Shown here one piece after another: positions 1 through 4,357 of a stretch of 25,002 bases of DNA (positions within the stretch are counted from its first letter, which is position 1; each line of letters begins with the position of its first letter). The notes beneath the pieces were generated by a model. It was not told the DNA's origin. It saw only the letters and a program-made list of their open reading frames with translations, and did not search any database. The translations under genes were made by a program, and so were the position numbers. Origin of the DNA: a virus. Location: the IMG/VR virus record IMGVR_UViG_3300020186_000084, positions 1-25,002 of that record; one strand, written 5' to 3'.

Positions 1-22
1 GAATAGAGGGAATTAAATAATG
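1..22 (+). repeat. Junction repeat A, copy 1 (stop, ribosome site, start)
   Basis: The bases include GAATAG, then AGAGGGAATTAAATAATG. They look like the end of an upstream copy (Glu-stop) followed by a ribosome binding site (AGAGGGA) and the start codon at 20. Copies 2 and 3 are at 122-142 and 253-274. The implied upstream Gly-rich unit would lie outside the window. Confidence 0.6.
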
Positions 23-127
23 AAATATATCGATGGTAGCGGTGATGGTGACGGTAGCGGTTATGGCATCGGCGACGGTAACGGTATCGGTAGCGGTTAC
101 GGCAACGGTGACGGCGTTTGTGAGTAG
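20..127 (+). CDS. Gly-X-Gly-X mini-protein (35 aa), function unknown
   Basis: This short gene starts MKYIDGSG and continues as a nearly perfect alternation of Gly with Ser, Asp, Tyr, Ile or Asn, ending Val-Cys-Glu-stop. It has no hydrophobic segment and no known fold that I recognise. A ribosome site (AGAGGGA) lies about 8 nt before the ATG. The next gene (start 140) begins with the same module, MEYIDGSG, and the two 5' flanks are nearly identical, so the pair is a tandem duplication. The bases before position 7 look like the end of a further copy. The DNA is a run of degenerate GGN-NNC hexamers, so it could expand or contract by slippage. I do not assign a function. The shared start module and intact frame argue for translation, but it could be decaying repeat DNA. 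Confidence 0.6.
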   Translation: MKYIDGSGDGDGSGYGIGDGNGIGSGYGNGDGVCE

Positions 128-142
128 AGGATTTAAATAATG
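122..142 (+). repeat. Junction repeat A, copy 2
   Basis: GAGTAGAGGATTTAAATAATG matches copy 1 except for two substitutions and a one-base deletion. It contains the stop codon of the 35-aa mini-gene (125-127), the AGAGG ribosome site and the start codon at 140. Similarity continues downstream through the MEYIDGSG-coding bases. Confidence 0.7.
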
Positions 143-703
143 GAATACATCGACGGAAGCGGCGGCGGTGAAGGTGGCGGTAGCGGTTACGGTAGCGGTT
201 ACGGTAGCGGTTACGGTTACGGTTACGGTATCGGTAGCGGCGGCAATGGCATGAATAAAGAGGGAAATAAAATGCAATATTTTAGAGATGGTTTAACGCA
301 AGAAATTGATACACAAGTAAAAGTTAAAACTACACGTGAAGGGCACACGGTTGAAGAATATTTGGTTGATGGAGTAAAAAAATACTTTGTGACTTTAGCG
401 GGTTCACATTATTGCGCGCACGGCTCAAGCGTAGGCGAAGCGATTTCAGACGCAATCTGGAAAGACGAATCCAAACGACCAACATTAAATGATCTTAAAA
501 AAGAAATTTTAGCTGCTGGTTCAGAGCGAAAAATAACTCTTGCAGAGTTCAGAGTGTTAACGGGCGCATGTTTAGAGGGTTGTCGCATTGCTCTTACGCG
601 GGCTGGGTTAAGCGGCGAACCAATGCTGCCCAAAGAAATCATGAATCATTTCCCAGAATGGGGCACAGCCCTTTATAAAGTTTTGGAAGCGAAGGAGGAA
701 TAA
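140..703 (+). CDS. Gly-rich N-terminus fused to a hypothetical phage protein (187 aa; internal start at 272)
   Basis: Residues 1-37 are a Gly-Ser/Gly-Tyr repeat beginning MEYIDGSG, paralogous to the mini-gene just upstream. Residues 45-187 are an ordinary mixed-composition domain I do not recognise, with a Lys-rich helix-like stretch around 115-130 and a LTGACLEG motif. A second start (ATG at 272, Met45) is preceded by AGAGGGAAATAA, a third copy of the junction module. So the cell may make the full protein, the 143-residue form alone, or both. The layout suggests a Gly-rich mini-gene that lost its stop codon and fused to the next gene. The C-terminus is LEAKEE, written by junction repeat B. 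It overlaps the next gene by 1 nt (TAATG). Function unknown. Confidence 0.75.
   Translation: MEYIDGSGGGEGGGSGYGSGYGSGYGYGYGIGSGGNGMNKEGNKMQYFRDGLTQEIDTQVKVKTTREGHTVEEYLVDGVKKYFVTLAGSHYCAHGSSVGEAISDAIWKDESKRPTLNDLKKEILAAGSERKITLAEFRVLTGACLEGCRIALTRAGLSGEPMLPKEIMNHFPEWGTALYKVLEAKEE
179..214 (+). repeat. Three tandem copies of a 12-bp repeat inside the Gly-rich coding region
   Basis: GGTAGCGGTTAC occurs three times without interruption, followed by GGTTAC, GGTTAC, GGTATC and GGTAGC hexamers up to 238. Each unit encodes Gly-Ser-Gly-Tyr, so unit gain or loss keeps the reading frame. Confidence 0.9.
253..274 (+). repeat. Junction repeat A, copy 3 (stop codon lost)
   Basis: GAATAAAGAGGGAAATAAAATG resembles copies 1 and 2, but AATAG has become AATAAAG, which removes the in-frame stop. 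The AGAGGGA ribosome site and an ATG (272) remain, at a spacing of about 7 nt. Confidence 0.55.
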
Positions 704-705
704 TG
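686..705 (+). repeat. Junction repeat B, copy 1
   Basis: GAAGCGAAGGAGGAATAATG: encodes Glu-Ala-Lys-Glu-Glu-stop for the upstream gene, carries AAGGAGG, and supplies the start codon of the next gene at 703. Confidence 0.9.
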
Positions 706-981
706 AAAATTATAGGCGAAGGACCTGGACACAAAATCGTAACAATGACCACGGGGGAATTATCCAACTTGATCGGATATTACTATGTGGGTGACGGGAA
801 TTGTCCCCCACTGAAAGTGGGTGACGAGATTTTTATATCAAGCATCTACATGAAGCTGTACAAAATCCAACACAACAAAAAAACTACCGATAACGCTGTG
901 AGAGAACTTCGGGAAATGGCTGACTCTCTCGAATTACTCTCACCTATCTTGCAGGTGACAGAAGCGAAGGAGGAATTATGA
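703..981 (+). CDS. Hypothetical protein (92 aa)
   Basis: I do not recognise this soluble protein. It begins MKIIGEGPGHKIVTM, which looks like beta strands, has a KVGDEIF stretch near residues 38-45 typical of a small barrel-like fold, and ends in a helical acidic part (residues 60-92). The start is fixed by AAGGAGG seven bases upstream, inside junction repeat B. The stop overlaps the next start as ATGA, so translation is probably coupled. The C-terminus is TEAKEEL, again dictated by the repeat. It belongs to a plus-strand operon of small accessory genes; a role in host takeover or DNA metabolism is possible but not shown by the sequence. Confidence 0.8.
   Translation: MKIIGEGPGHKIVTMTTGELSNLIGYYYVGDGNCPPLKVGDEIFISSIYMKLYKIQHNKKTTDNAVRELREMADSLELLSPILQVTEAKEEL
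961..980 (+). repeat. Junction repeat B, copy 2
   Basis: GAAGCGAAGGAGGAATTATG: differs from copy 1 by one base (TAATG to TTATG). That change moves the upstream stop to TGA (979-981) and adds one Leu to the EAKEE tail. Confidence 0.9.
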
Positions 982-1292
982 GCTTTAGATATGATGTTTT
1001 AAATTTAAACGCGCTAATAGCTGAACCAATATTAAAAACCGAAGAAAACTATGCAAAGGTACATTCTATGAAACAAGAAATGTTATCAAAAATACTCTCA
1101 GGGCAAATTACAACCCTTACTGTAGACGACGCAGAGTTTACAATCTCGGGCGAAAAATCCCAGACTTGTGTTTCTTTACTGGAAAGATACCAACATGTTT
1201 TAGTGGTGGCTAGAATGGTGAACTCTGCCAGACCGGACGTTAGAATGATTCATGCGCTTCGAGCGTTTGATGAGGCGCGGGAACAAATATAA
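978..1292 (+). CDS. Hypothetical protein (104 aa)
   Basis: This unrecognised soluble protein is predicted mostly helical. A central segment (about residues 35-58) contains Thr-rich strand-like sequence, TTLTVDDAEFTISG. It starts at the ATG in junction repeat B and overlaps the previous stop by 4 nt. It ends EAREQI-TAA, so it lacks the EAKEE tail: its stop lies just before the next junction repeat, 16 nt ahead of the next start. No membrane segment, no cysteine cluster and no enzymatic motif are visible. Small early-type phage protein by context only. Confidence 0.8.
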   Translation: MSFRYDVLNLNALIAEPILKTEENYAKVHSMKQEMLSKILSGQITTLTVDDAEFTISGEKSQTCVSLLERYQHVLVVARMVNSARPDVRMIHALRAFDEAREQI

Positions 1293-1311
1293 GCGCGAAG
1301 GGGGAGTGATG
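1292..1311 (+). repeat. Junction repeat B, copy 3 (diverged 5' part)
   Basis: AGCGCGAAGGGGGAGTGATG. The 3' part (GCGAAGGGGGAGTGATG) matches the other copies. It keeps the TGATG stop-start overlap even though the upstream gene already ended at 1290-1292, so the TGA here is not the upstream gene's stop. Confidence 0.75.
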
Positions 1312-1590
1312 GAACCAGACAAATTACCTAATATCAAGTGGATCAAAAACGAGGGGTTTACATCCTTTACTGACGGAAGCGTTTTTATTGTCGCGCTTAG
1401 GGTTGAGGACGATAAGACAAAAACCCTAAATTGGGATTTCGATGTTGTTGAATTTGATTGCGACGGTGAAGGCGCATCACTTTACTATCGAGGAAAATTC
1501 GAATCATACACCGACTGGGATTGGGATGACTTCGAGTATTTTGCTTTGCTTAGTGGAGACATGCCGAGCAAAGAAGCGAAGGAGGAGTGA
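1309..1590 (+). CDS. Hypothetical acidic protein (93 aa)
   Basis: This unrecognised, strongly acidic protein is rich in Asp and aromatic residues, with TDWDWDDFEYF near the C-terminus (about residues 66-78). The start at 1309 is chosen over an in-frame ATG at 1252, because GAAGGGGGAG of junction repeat B lies directly before 1309 and the 1252 start would overlap the previous gene by 41 nt. The acidic, aromatic make-up recalls DNA-mimic or inhibitor proteins that phages make, but this is only a compositional hint. It ends SKEAKEE, the junction-repeat tail, and overlaps the next gene by one base (TGATG). Confidence 0.75.
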   Translation: MEPDKLPNIKWIKNEGFTSFTDGSVFIVALRVEDDKTKTLNWDFDVVEFDCDGEGASLYYRGKFESYTDWDWDDFEYFALLSGDMPSKEAKEE

Positions 1591-1592
1591 TG
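1573..1592 (+). repeat. Junction repeat B, copy 4
   Basis: GAAGCGAAGGAGGAGTGATG: same as copy 1 except for AATAATG to AGTGATG. It gives EAKEE-stop upstream and the ATG at 1590. Confidence 0.9.
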
Positions 1593-1820
1593 AATATTCA
1601 AATTCACGCGAACGAAGTTGGAGAAATGTTAGTTGATGAAACGCACGTCGTTCAGGCATGTTTTTTAAATGCGTTTTTTGAAAAAATACTGAGAGAGTAC
1701 AAAGGCGGCTACAGTGGGTGGTGTAAGGATATGCATCACTTTGCTGGTTCACACATGATTTTAGCAATGGCTGATATTTTAAAAGTAGGAAACCCTGCGA
1801 CAGAAGCGAAGGGGGAGTGA
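1590..1820 (+). CDS. Hypothetical protein (76 aa)
   Basis: This unrecognised small protein has a helical N-terminal half and a central Cys/His-containing patch (GWCKDMHHFAGSH, about residues 43-55). Two histidines and a cysteine there could bind metal, but the set is incomplete for a known zinc motif. The ATG at 1590 is preferred over a GTG at 1587, because it follows the same TGATG overlap and AAGGAGG spacing as its neighbours. It ends TEAKGE, a variant of the tail caused by a GGA to GGG change in the next repeat. Function unknown. Confidence 0.75.
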   Translation: MNIQIHANEVGEMLVDETHVVQACFLNAFFEKILREYKGGYSGWCKDMHHFAGSHMILAMADILKVGNPATEAKGE

Positions 1821-1822
1821 TG
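1803..1822 (+). repeat. Junction repeat B, copy 5
   Basis: GAAGCGAAGGGGGAGTGATG: one base different from copy 4. It encodes EAKGE-stop and supplies the start at 1820. Confidence 0.9.
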
Positions 1823-2038
1823 AAAGTTTTAATTAAATACATTGATTTCCATTGGGACAATCACCAGGGAGGTAGCGGCAGGACCGTAGAATCTAGTTAT
1901 AAGGTGGATGTTCCTGACGACATAAGATCCGATAGCATTTATGAATACTTGCATCAGCGTTTATTGACCTATATCGAATCCCGAAGGCCGTTTAAGCAAC
2001 AGGATAAGCATACAGTTGTTTCAATGGAGCTGCTATGA
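1820..2038 (+). CDS. Hypothetical protein (72 aa)
   Basis: This unrecognised protein begins with a strand-like MKVLIKYIDF and carries a helical middle (SDSIYEYLHQRLLTYIESRR, about residues 38-57). The start at 1820 uses the junction repeat's GAAGGGGGAG. It is the last gene in the chain preceded by junction repeat B. Its own end lacks the tail: it ends SMELL and overlaps the next start by 4 nt (ATGA). The small size and coupling are typical of phage accessory operons. Confidence 0.75.
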   Translation: MKVLIKYIDFHWDNHQGGSGRTVESSYKVDVPDDIRSDSIYEYLHQRLLTYIESRRPFKQQDKHTVVSMELL

Positions 2039-2172
2039 CCGAAGACAAGACTAAGGCAGAGTTATGCGTAATCATTGTCGATTTAACCAGGGAGCGCGAT
2101 TACTACAAAAGCATAATAGATGCGGCCGCCAAAGTGTTAGCTTTTGAAGACCCAAAATCTCAAGACGACTAA
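2035..2172 (+). CDS. Small hypothetical protein (45 aa)
   Basis: The gene begins MTEDKTKAELCVIIVDLTRE and ends DPKSQDD; it looks like one or two amphipathic helices and is acidic at the end. The start overlaps the previous stop as ATGA, and GGAG lies 5 nt upstream of the ATG. It closes the plus-strand operon. Its TAA (2170-2172) shares two bases with the TAG of the convergent minus-strand gene. Composition resembles short phage proteins with an N-terminal helix such as those binding other proteins, but no function is assignable. Confidence 0.65.
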   Translation: MTEDKTKAELCVIIVDLTRERDYYKSIIDAAAKVLAFEDPKSQDD

Positions 2173-2321
2173 GCTTTCGCTTCAACGTTGAAATCCGCGA
2201 TAATGTTTTCGTGCTTTTCCGTTATTTTAACGACTGATTCCTCGAAATCGCAATAATATTTCATAGCGCTTTCTGTCCAGCTAACGACTTCCTCGTCTGT
2301 CATCGACATTTCGACAAGCAC
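2169..2321 (-). CDS. Small hypothetical protein (about 50 aa)
   Basis: The reading frame is open well upstream (to 2393), but the best ribosome site is GGAGG at 2327-2331. It is five bases before a GTG at 2321 (an ATG at 2324 is too close, and one at 2309 is rather far). The product is acidic and helical (MTDEEVVSW, then a MKYYCDFEESVV stretch) and unrecognised. It ends VEAKA, coded by GAAGCGAA, the same eight bases that open junction repeat B on the other strand; this may be chance or a relic. It is the only minus-strand gene to the left of 2958 and is convergent with the operon ending at 2172. Real but not certain. Confidence 0.45.
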   Translation of the reverse strand: MLVEMSMTDEEVVSWTESAMKYYCDFEESVVKITEKHENIIADFNVEAKA

Positions 2322-2334
2322 CATGACCTCCATT

Positions 2335-2365
2335 TTGATAGCCCGATAAATCCCCATGTTAAGAT
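2335..2365 (+). promoter_or_regulatory. Candidate promoter for the HNH gene
   Basis: TTGATA (2335-2340) is one base from the -35 consensus. TAAGAT (2360-2365) is a modest -10 at a long 19-nt spacing. Transcription would begin close to the ATG at 2375, which has no Shine-Dalgarno site, so the message might be leaderless. Weak evidence: based on motif match only. Confidence 0.25.
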
Positions 2366-2374
2366 AGTACCAAA

Positions 2375-2644
2375 ATGCCCAAATATTGCTCACCCGACGT
2401 TCAATGTATTGTTACAGGCCAGATGGGTGCGGACTTGCACCACGTGAAAAGCCGTGGTGCGGGAGGCGGCGACGATTCTTGGAACCTCATTCCAGTTTGC
2501 CATCGCATTCACCAAGAAATTCACTCAAAAGGCATTTGCGCTTTGGCTAAACAACATGCTGCCATCCTTAATTGGCTGCTTAGTAACGGGTGGGAATTGG
2601 AAACAGGCCGCGAGAGATGGGTGCGCGTATTGCGTCAACATTAA
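2375..2644 (+). CDS. HNH-type nuclease-like protein (89 aa)
   Basis: The core GADLHHVKSRGAGGGDDSW followed by NLIPVC and HRIHQEIH matches the HNH/treble-clef layout: His22-His23 on the first strand, Asn37 in the NLIP turn, and His46 with His50 on the helix. Cys11 and Cys42 may help hold a zinc ion. HNH domains cut or nick DNA with one metal ion; phages use them as homing enzymes, packaging cofactors or recombination nucleases. At 89 residues it is a stand-alone domain. It has no good ribosome site and may be read from a leaderless message. It sits alone between small genes and far from the terminase genes in this window, so a packaging role is not supported by position. Confidence 0.75.
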   Translation: MPKYCSPDVQCIVTGQMGADLHHVKSRGAGGGDDSWNLIPVCHRIHQEIHSKGICALAKQHAAILNWLLSNGWELETGRERWVRVLRQH

Positions 2645-2707
2645 ACTTTGGGTATGTTGTCAAAATAATGGCTTTTAAAAAAAGCTGATAGGAAGGAGAC
2701 ATACAAA

Positions 2708-2767
2708 ATGGCTAAATCTACAAAAAAACCAGCACCTAAAAAGGCTGCAAAAAAAGGTAAGAAGTAA
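2708..2767 (+). CDS. Lys/Ala/Pro-rich basic micropeptide (19 aa)
   Basis: The product is MAKSTKKPAPKKAAKKGKK: ten lysines in 19 residues, resembling the PAKK tails of bacterial histone-H1-like proteins. A strong AAGGAG ribosome site (2693-2699) at 8-9 nt spacing argues for efficient translation, and a hairpin terminator follows seven bases after the stop, so this looks like the last gene of a short unit. A nucleic-acid-binding or charge-neutralising role is inferred only from composition. The alternative is that the short frame is fortuitous, but the ribosome site, codon phase and terminator fit together well. Confidence 0.6.
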   Translation: MAKSTKKPAPKKAAKKGKK

Positions 2768-2773
2768 ATATTT

Positions 2774-2820
2774 GGTCCGTTCAAGGGATCTGAACCCAAC
2801 TTTTCTTGACGGGCCTTTTT
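2774..2820 (+). terminator. Rho-independent terminator after the basic micropeptide gene
   Basis: GGTCCGTTCAAG (2774-2785) pairs with CTTGACGGGCC (2805-2815) through 11 pairs, with one bulged T and one G-U pair, and TTTTT follows at 2816-2820. A shorter alternative hairpin (GTTCA 2779-2783 with TGAAC 2791-2795) competes with it. It works only in the plus direction; no T run follows on the minus strand. Confidence 0.75.
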
Positions 2821-2841
2821 AAAATGTTAACGGGGAAGAAA

Positions 2842-2961
2842 ATGAAAAAAGCTATCAGTAATTCTTTAGTTTACTTGCTATGTGGTGCAGTTCTTGTATC
2901 TCTTTTGATGGTATGCGCTCACCTGTTTTTGTCGCTCGTCGAACAGCTTAAAATTATCTAG
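2842..2961 (+). CDS. Small single-pass membrane peptide (39 aa)
   Basis: The product starts MKKAISNSLVYLLCGAVLVS: a short positive end, then one hydrophobic segment of about 25 residues (about 7-32), then a short tail ending LKII. A GGGGAAG ribosome site lies just before the ATG. It is downstream of the hairpin terminator and convergent with the lysis genes, whose last stop shares the same CTAG (2958-2961). Because of size and location it could be a small holin, antiholin or lysis modifier, but nothing in the sequence identifies it. Confidence 0.55.
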   Translation: MKKAISNSLVYLLCGAVLVSLLMVCAHLFLSLVEQLKII

Positions 2962-3248
2962 CGCGATCTTTTTTTGACTTCATCTTTTACGCGCTTAAGT
3001 TCACTCTCTAATGCTTTCACGTACGATATATGTTTTGCGTCTTCGTCAGGACGTCTGCAAGTAGCGCCTTCAAGGTCGGTTAAAGGCCTTTCAATTTGAG
3101 GTTGGTTTTGCACAGCAGATGCTGGCGAGCAAAGAACCAACGTTTCACCGATTACCCACAAAGTACAAATCTCCTCGCGAGGGTGCTTAGGGATAGAAAC
3201 ACAGCTAGTCAGAAGGGCCGTTAAGGCGAGCATTTTCAATAGCTGCAT
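2958..3248 (-). CDS. Putative outer-membrane lipoprotein spanin (Rz1-like), 96 aa
   Basis: A signal peptide ends in the lipobox LLTSC (Cys16). Val follows the cysteine, which by the usual +2 rule sends lipoproteins to the outer membrane. The rest is soluble, contains two further cysteines in the middle, and ends in a charged coiled-coil-like helix (about residues 74-96). The gene starts inside the 3' end of the upstream gene in another frame (44-nt overlap), with AAGGA at 8 nt. That overlapping architecture, after an endolysin gene, is characteristic of phage Rz/Rz1 spanin pairs, which fuse the two membranes in the last step of lysis. The assignment rests on layout and lipobox; the protein is longer and less proline-rich than lambda Rz1. 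Confidence 0.65.
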   Translation of the reverse strand: MQLLKMLALTALLTSCVSIPKHPREEICTLWVIGETLVLCSPASAVQNQPQIERPLTDLEGATCRRPDEDAKHISYVKALESELKRVKDEVKKRSR

Positions 3249-3432
3249 CGGATTTTTCCTTTCGTGTTTTCGCGTCTTTGATCATTTTCTTAACTGCTGC
3301 AATCTTTTCGTCAGCTTTCTTTTTAGCCTCTCGACGATCATTGATAGATTTAAGCCAAGCTTTTCCAGCAAGCAAAATCTTTTCCAGTACCCGGGTGATA
3401 ATAGATGCGATAATGCCTGCCAGAAAATTCAT
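3205..3432 (-). CDS. Putative inner-membrane spanin (Rz-like), 75 aa
   Basis: One N-terminal hydrophobic segment (MNFLAGIIASIITRVLEKIL) is followed by a long, highly charged helix (residues 28-70, Lys/Arg/Asp/Glu-rich with heptad-like spacing). This is the expected plan of an inner-membrane spanin subunit whose periplasmic coiled coil meets the lipoprotein partner. The lipoprotein gene starts within its last 44 bases. At 75 residues it is short for the family, and the hydrophobic segment is interrupted by Arg14, so a small holin-like or regulatory membrane protein is an alternative. Confidence 0.55.
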   Translation of the reverse strand: MNFLAGIIASIITRVLEKILLAGKAWLKSINDRREAKKKADEKIAAVKKMIKDAKTRKEKSDAAIENARLNGPSD

Positions 3433-3434
3433 GT

Positions 3435-3635
3435 TTATTCTGCCAACGCTTTTTCAACAAGAGAAACGATTTGATCGTCAATTTTGTTGTCAGTCTTTGC
3501 AGCTGCCATTTTTAAAATAGCAATCAAAGGCACTGAACCAGAAAGTTCAATTGAACCATATTCGCTAGCAAGCGTTCCTTTTAAAACAACTTGTCCAGCT
3601 ACGAAGTCGACTTCCAAACCTTTTACTAATTCCAT
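3435..3635 (-). CDS. Hypothetical protein in the lysis block (66 aa)
   Basis: The start at 3635 (MELVKGLEVDF) is chosen because AAGGGGA lies about 6 nt upstream; an in-frame ATG at 3662 has no such site. The first part is strand-like (EVDFVAGQVVLKGTL) and the end is helical (about residues 35-66). I do not recognise it. It sits between the endolysin and the spanin pair, two bases before the next start, so it is co-expressed with lysis genes, but no lysis motif or membrane segment is visible. Confidence 0.75.
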   Translation of the reverse strand: MELVKGLEVDFVAGQVVLKGTLASEYGSIELSGSVPLIAILKMAAAKTDNKIDDQIVSLVEKALAE

Positions 3636-3665
3636 TTTATTCCCCTTTTTGTTTATCCACACGTT

Positions 3666-4154
3666 TTATTTTACAGCTGCTTTTATCAAAGCGAAAGCAG
3701 CTGAAGATCCCTGAGACAAAACTACTGGTTTTAACTCTGCCCACGTCAAACCTATTTTAAGTTCGTTGTGCGGCTTATCCACCATTTTCCAAGTTGCACC
3801 ACACACTAAGCCAATTTGTTGACACCCGTTAATGTAATCCACCCAAAACTCATGGTCCCATCTAGCTTTTCCGTCGGGATAGAATTTCGTCCAATCTGAA
3901 GCGCACCCATAATTATGTGGTGATTCCCAACCCTGCGCCTGTGTTTTTCTTCGTGCTTTGTGATCCCTGGTGCGTCCAATAGCATATAAAAAATCTTGCT
4001 CATTAGCGGATCGGATTCCACAATAGGGAGCCCAAAAGGAACCGTCTTCATATTTTATTTCTGCAAGGTACTCGCAAAGCGCTTCATATTTTGGCACGTA
4101 CAGACCATTGAGATTCACTTTAAAACGGTCAAATCGTTCAGCTTGATTCATCAT
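3666..4154 (-). CDS. Endolysin: M15-type zinc peptidase (162 aa)
   Basis: The motif SPHNYGCASD (residues 78-87) and the later WKMVDKPHNEL (122-132) match the zinc site of the VanY / L-Ala-D-Glu peptidase (M15) family: His80, Asp87 and His129 as ligands and Asp126 as the likely catalytic acid. M15 phage lysins such as T5 endolysin cut stem-peptide bonds in peptidoglycan. The length fits a single catalytic domain with no separate wall-binding part and no signal peptide, so release needs a holin. Its start overlaps the upstream membrane-protein gene by 4 nt (ATGA), and a small unknown and the spanin-like pair follow. Confidence 0.85.
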   Translation of the reverse strand: MMNQAERFDRFKVNLNGLYVPKYEALCEYLAEIKYEDGSFWAPYCGIRSANEQDFLYAIGRTRDHKARRKTQAQGWESPHNYGCASDWTKFYPDGKARWDHEFWVDYINGCQQIGLVCGATWKMVDKPHNELKIGLTWAELKPVVLSQGSSAAFALIKAAVK

Positions 4155-4357
4155 TTTTTTTGTTTCCTAAGAGATTCTTTTAAAAGGTATTCCATGGACA
4201 CGATGCGGTCTCGAATGTCTAAAAGGATAACATTTGAAATCTGCTCTTTTCGTTTTAGTTCTCCAACGTCAGCAGCAACGGCAGTTATGAAAGAAATCCC
4301 GCCACCTATTAAAACCAACAAGCCGATAGACACAGTTGAGTTTTCTGAAAGTTTCAT
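4151..4357 (-). CDS. Small one-helix membrane protein, holin candidate (68 aa)
   Basis: The start used is ATG 4357, seven bases after GGGG; a GTG three bases earlier is also possible. Residues 10-32 form one hydrophobic, Gly-rich segment (SIGLLVLIGGGISFITAVAA), followed by a charged helix ending LRKQKK. The N-out/C-in topology, basic C-terminus and immediate overlap with the endolysin gene suggest a single-segment holin or holin partner. Such proteins are too diverse to confirm by eye, and a non-lytic membrane anchor is possible. Confidence 0.6.
   Translation of the reverse strand: MKLSENSTVSIGLLVLIGGGISFITAVAADVGELKRKEQISNVILLDIRDRIVSMEYLLKESLRKQKK

Noticed and set aside
179-238. Regular short repeats that could suggest a CRISPR-like array
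   Set aside because: The units are 6-12 bp, contiguous, without spacers, and encode Gly-Ser-Gly-Tyr in frame; this is a coding minisatellite.
1504-1860. Long open frame on the minus strand across the early-type operon
   Set aside because: It lies antisense to three well-supported genes with good ribosome sites and has no start signal.
2774-2815. GTTCAAGGGATCTGAACC resembles a tRNA T-arm
   Set aside because: No acceptor stem, anticodon arm or CCA-adjacent structure surrounds it; the outer arms and T run fit a terminator.
3484-3714. Plus-strand open frame opposite the endolysin end and the 66-aa gene
   Set aside because: Antisense to genes with clear ribosome sites and motifs; no start signal.
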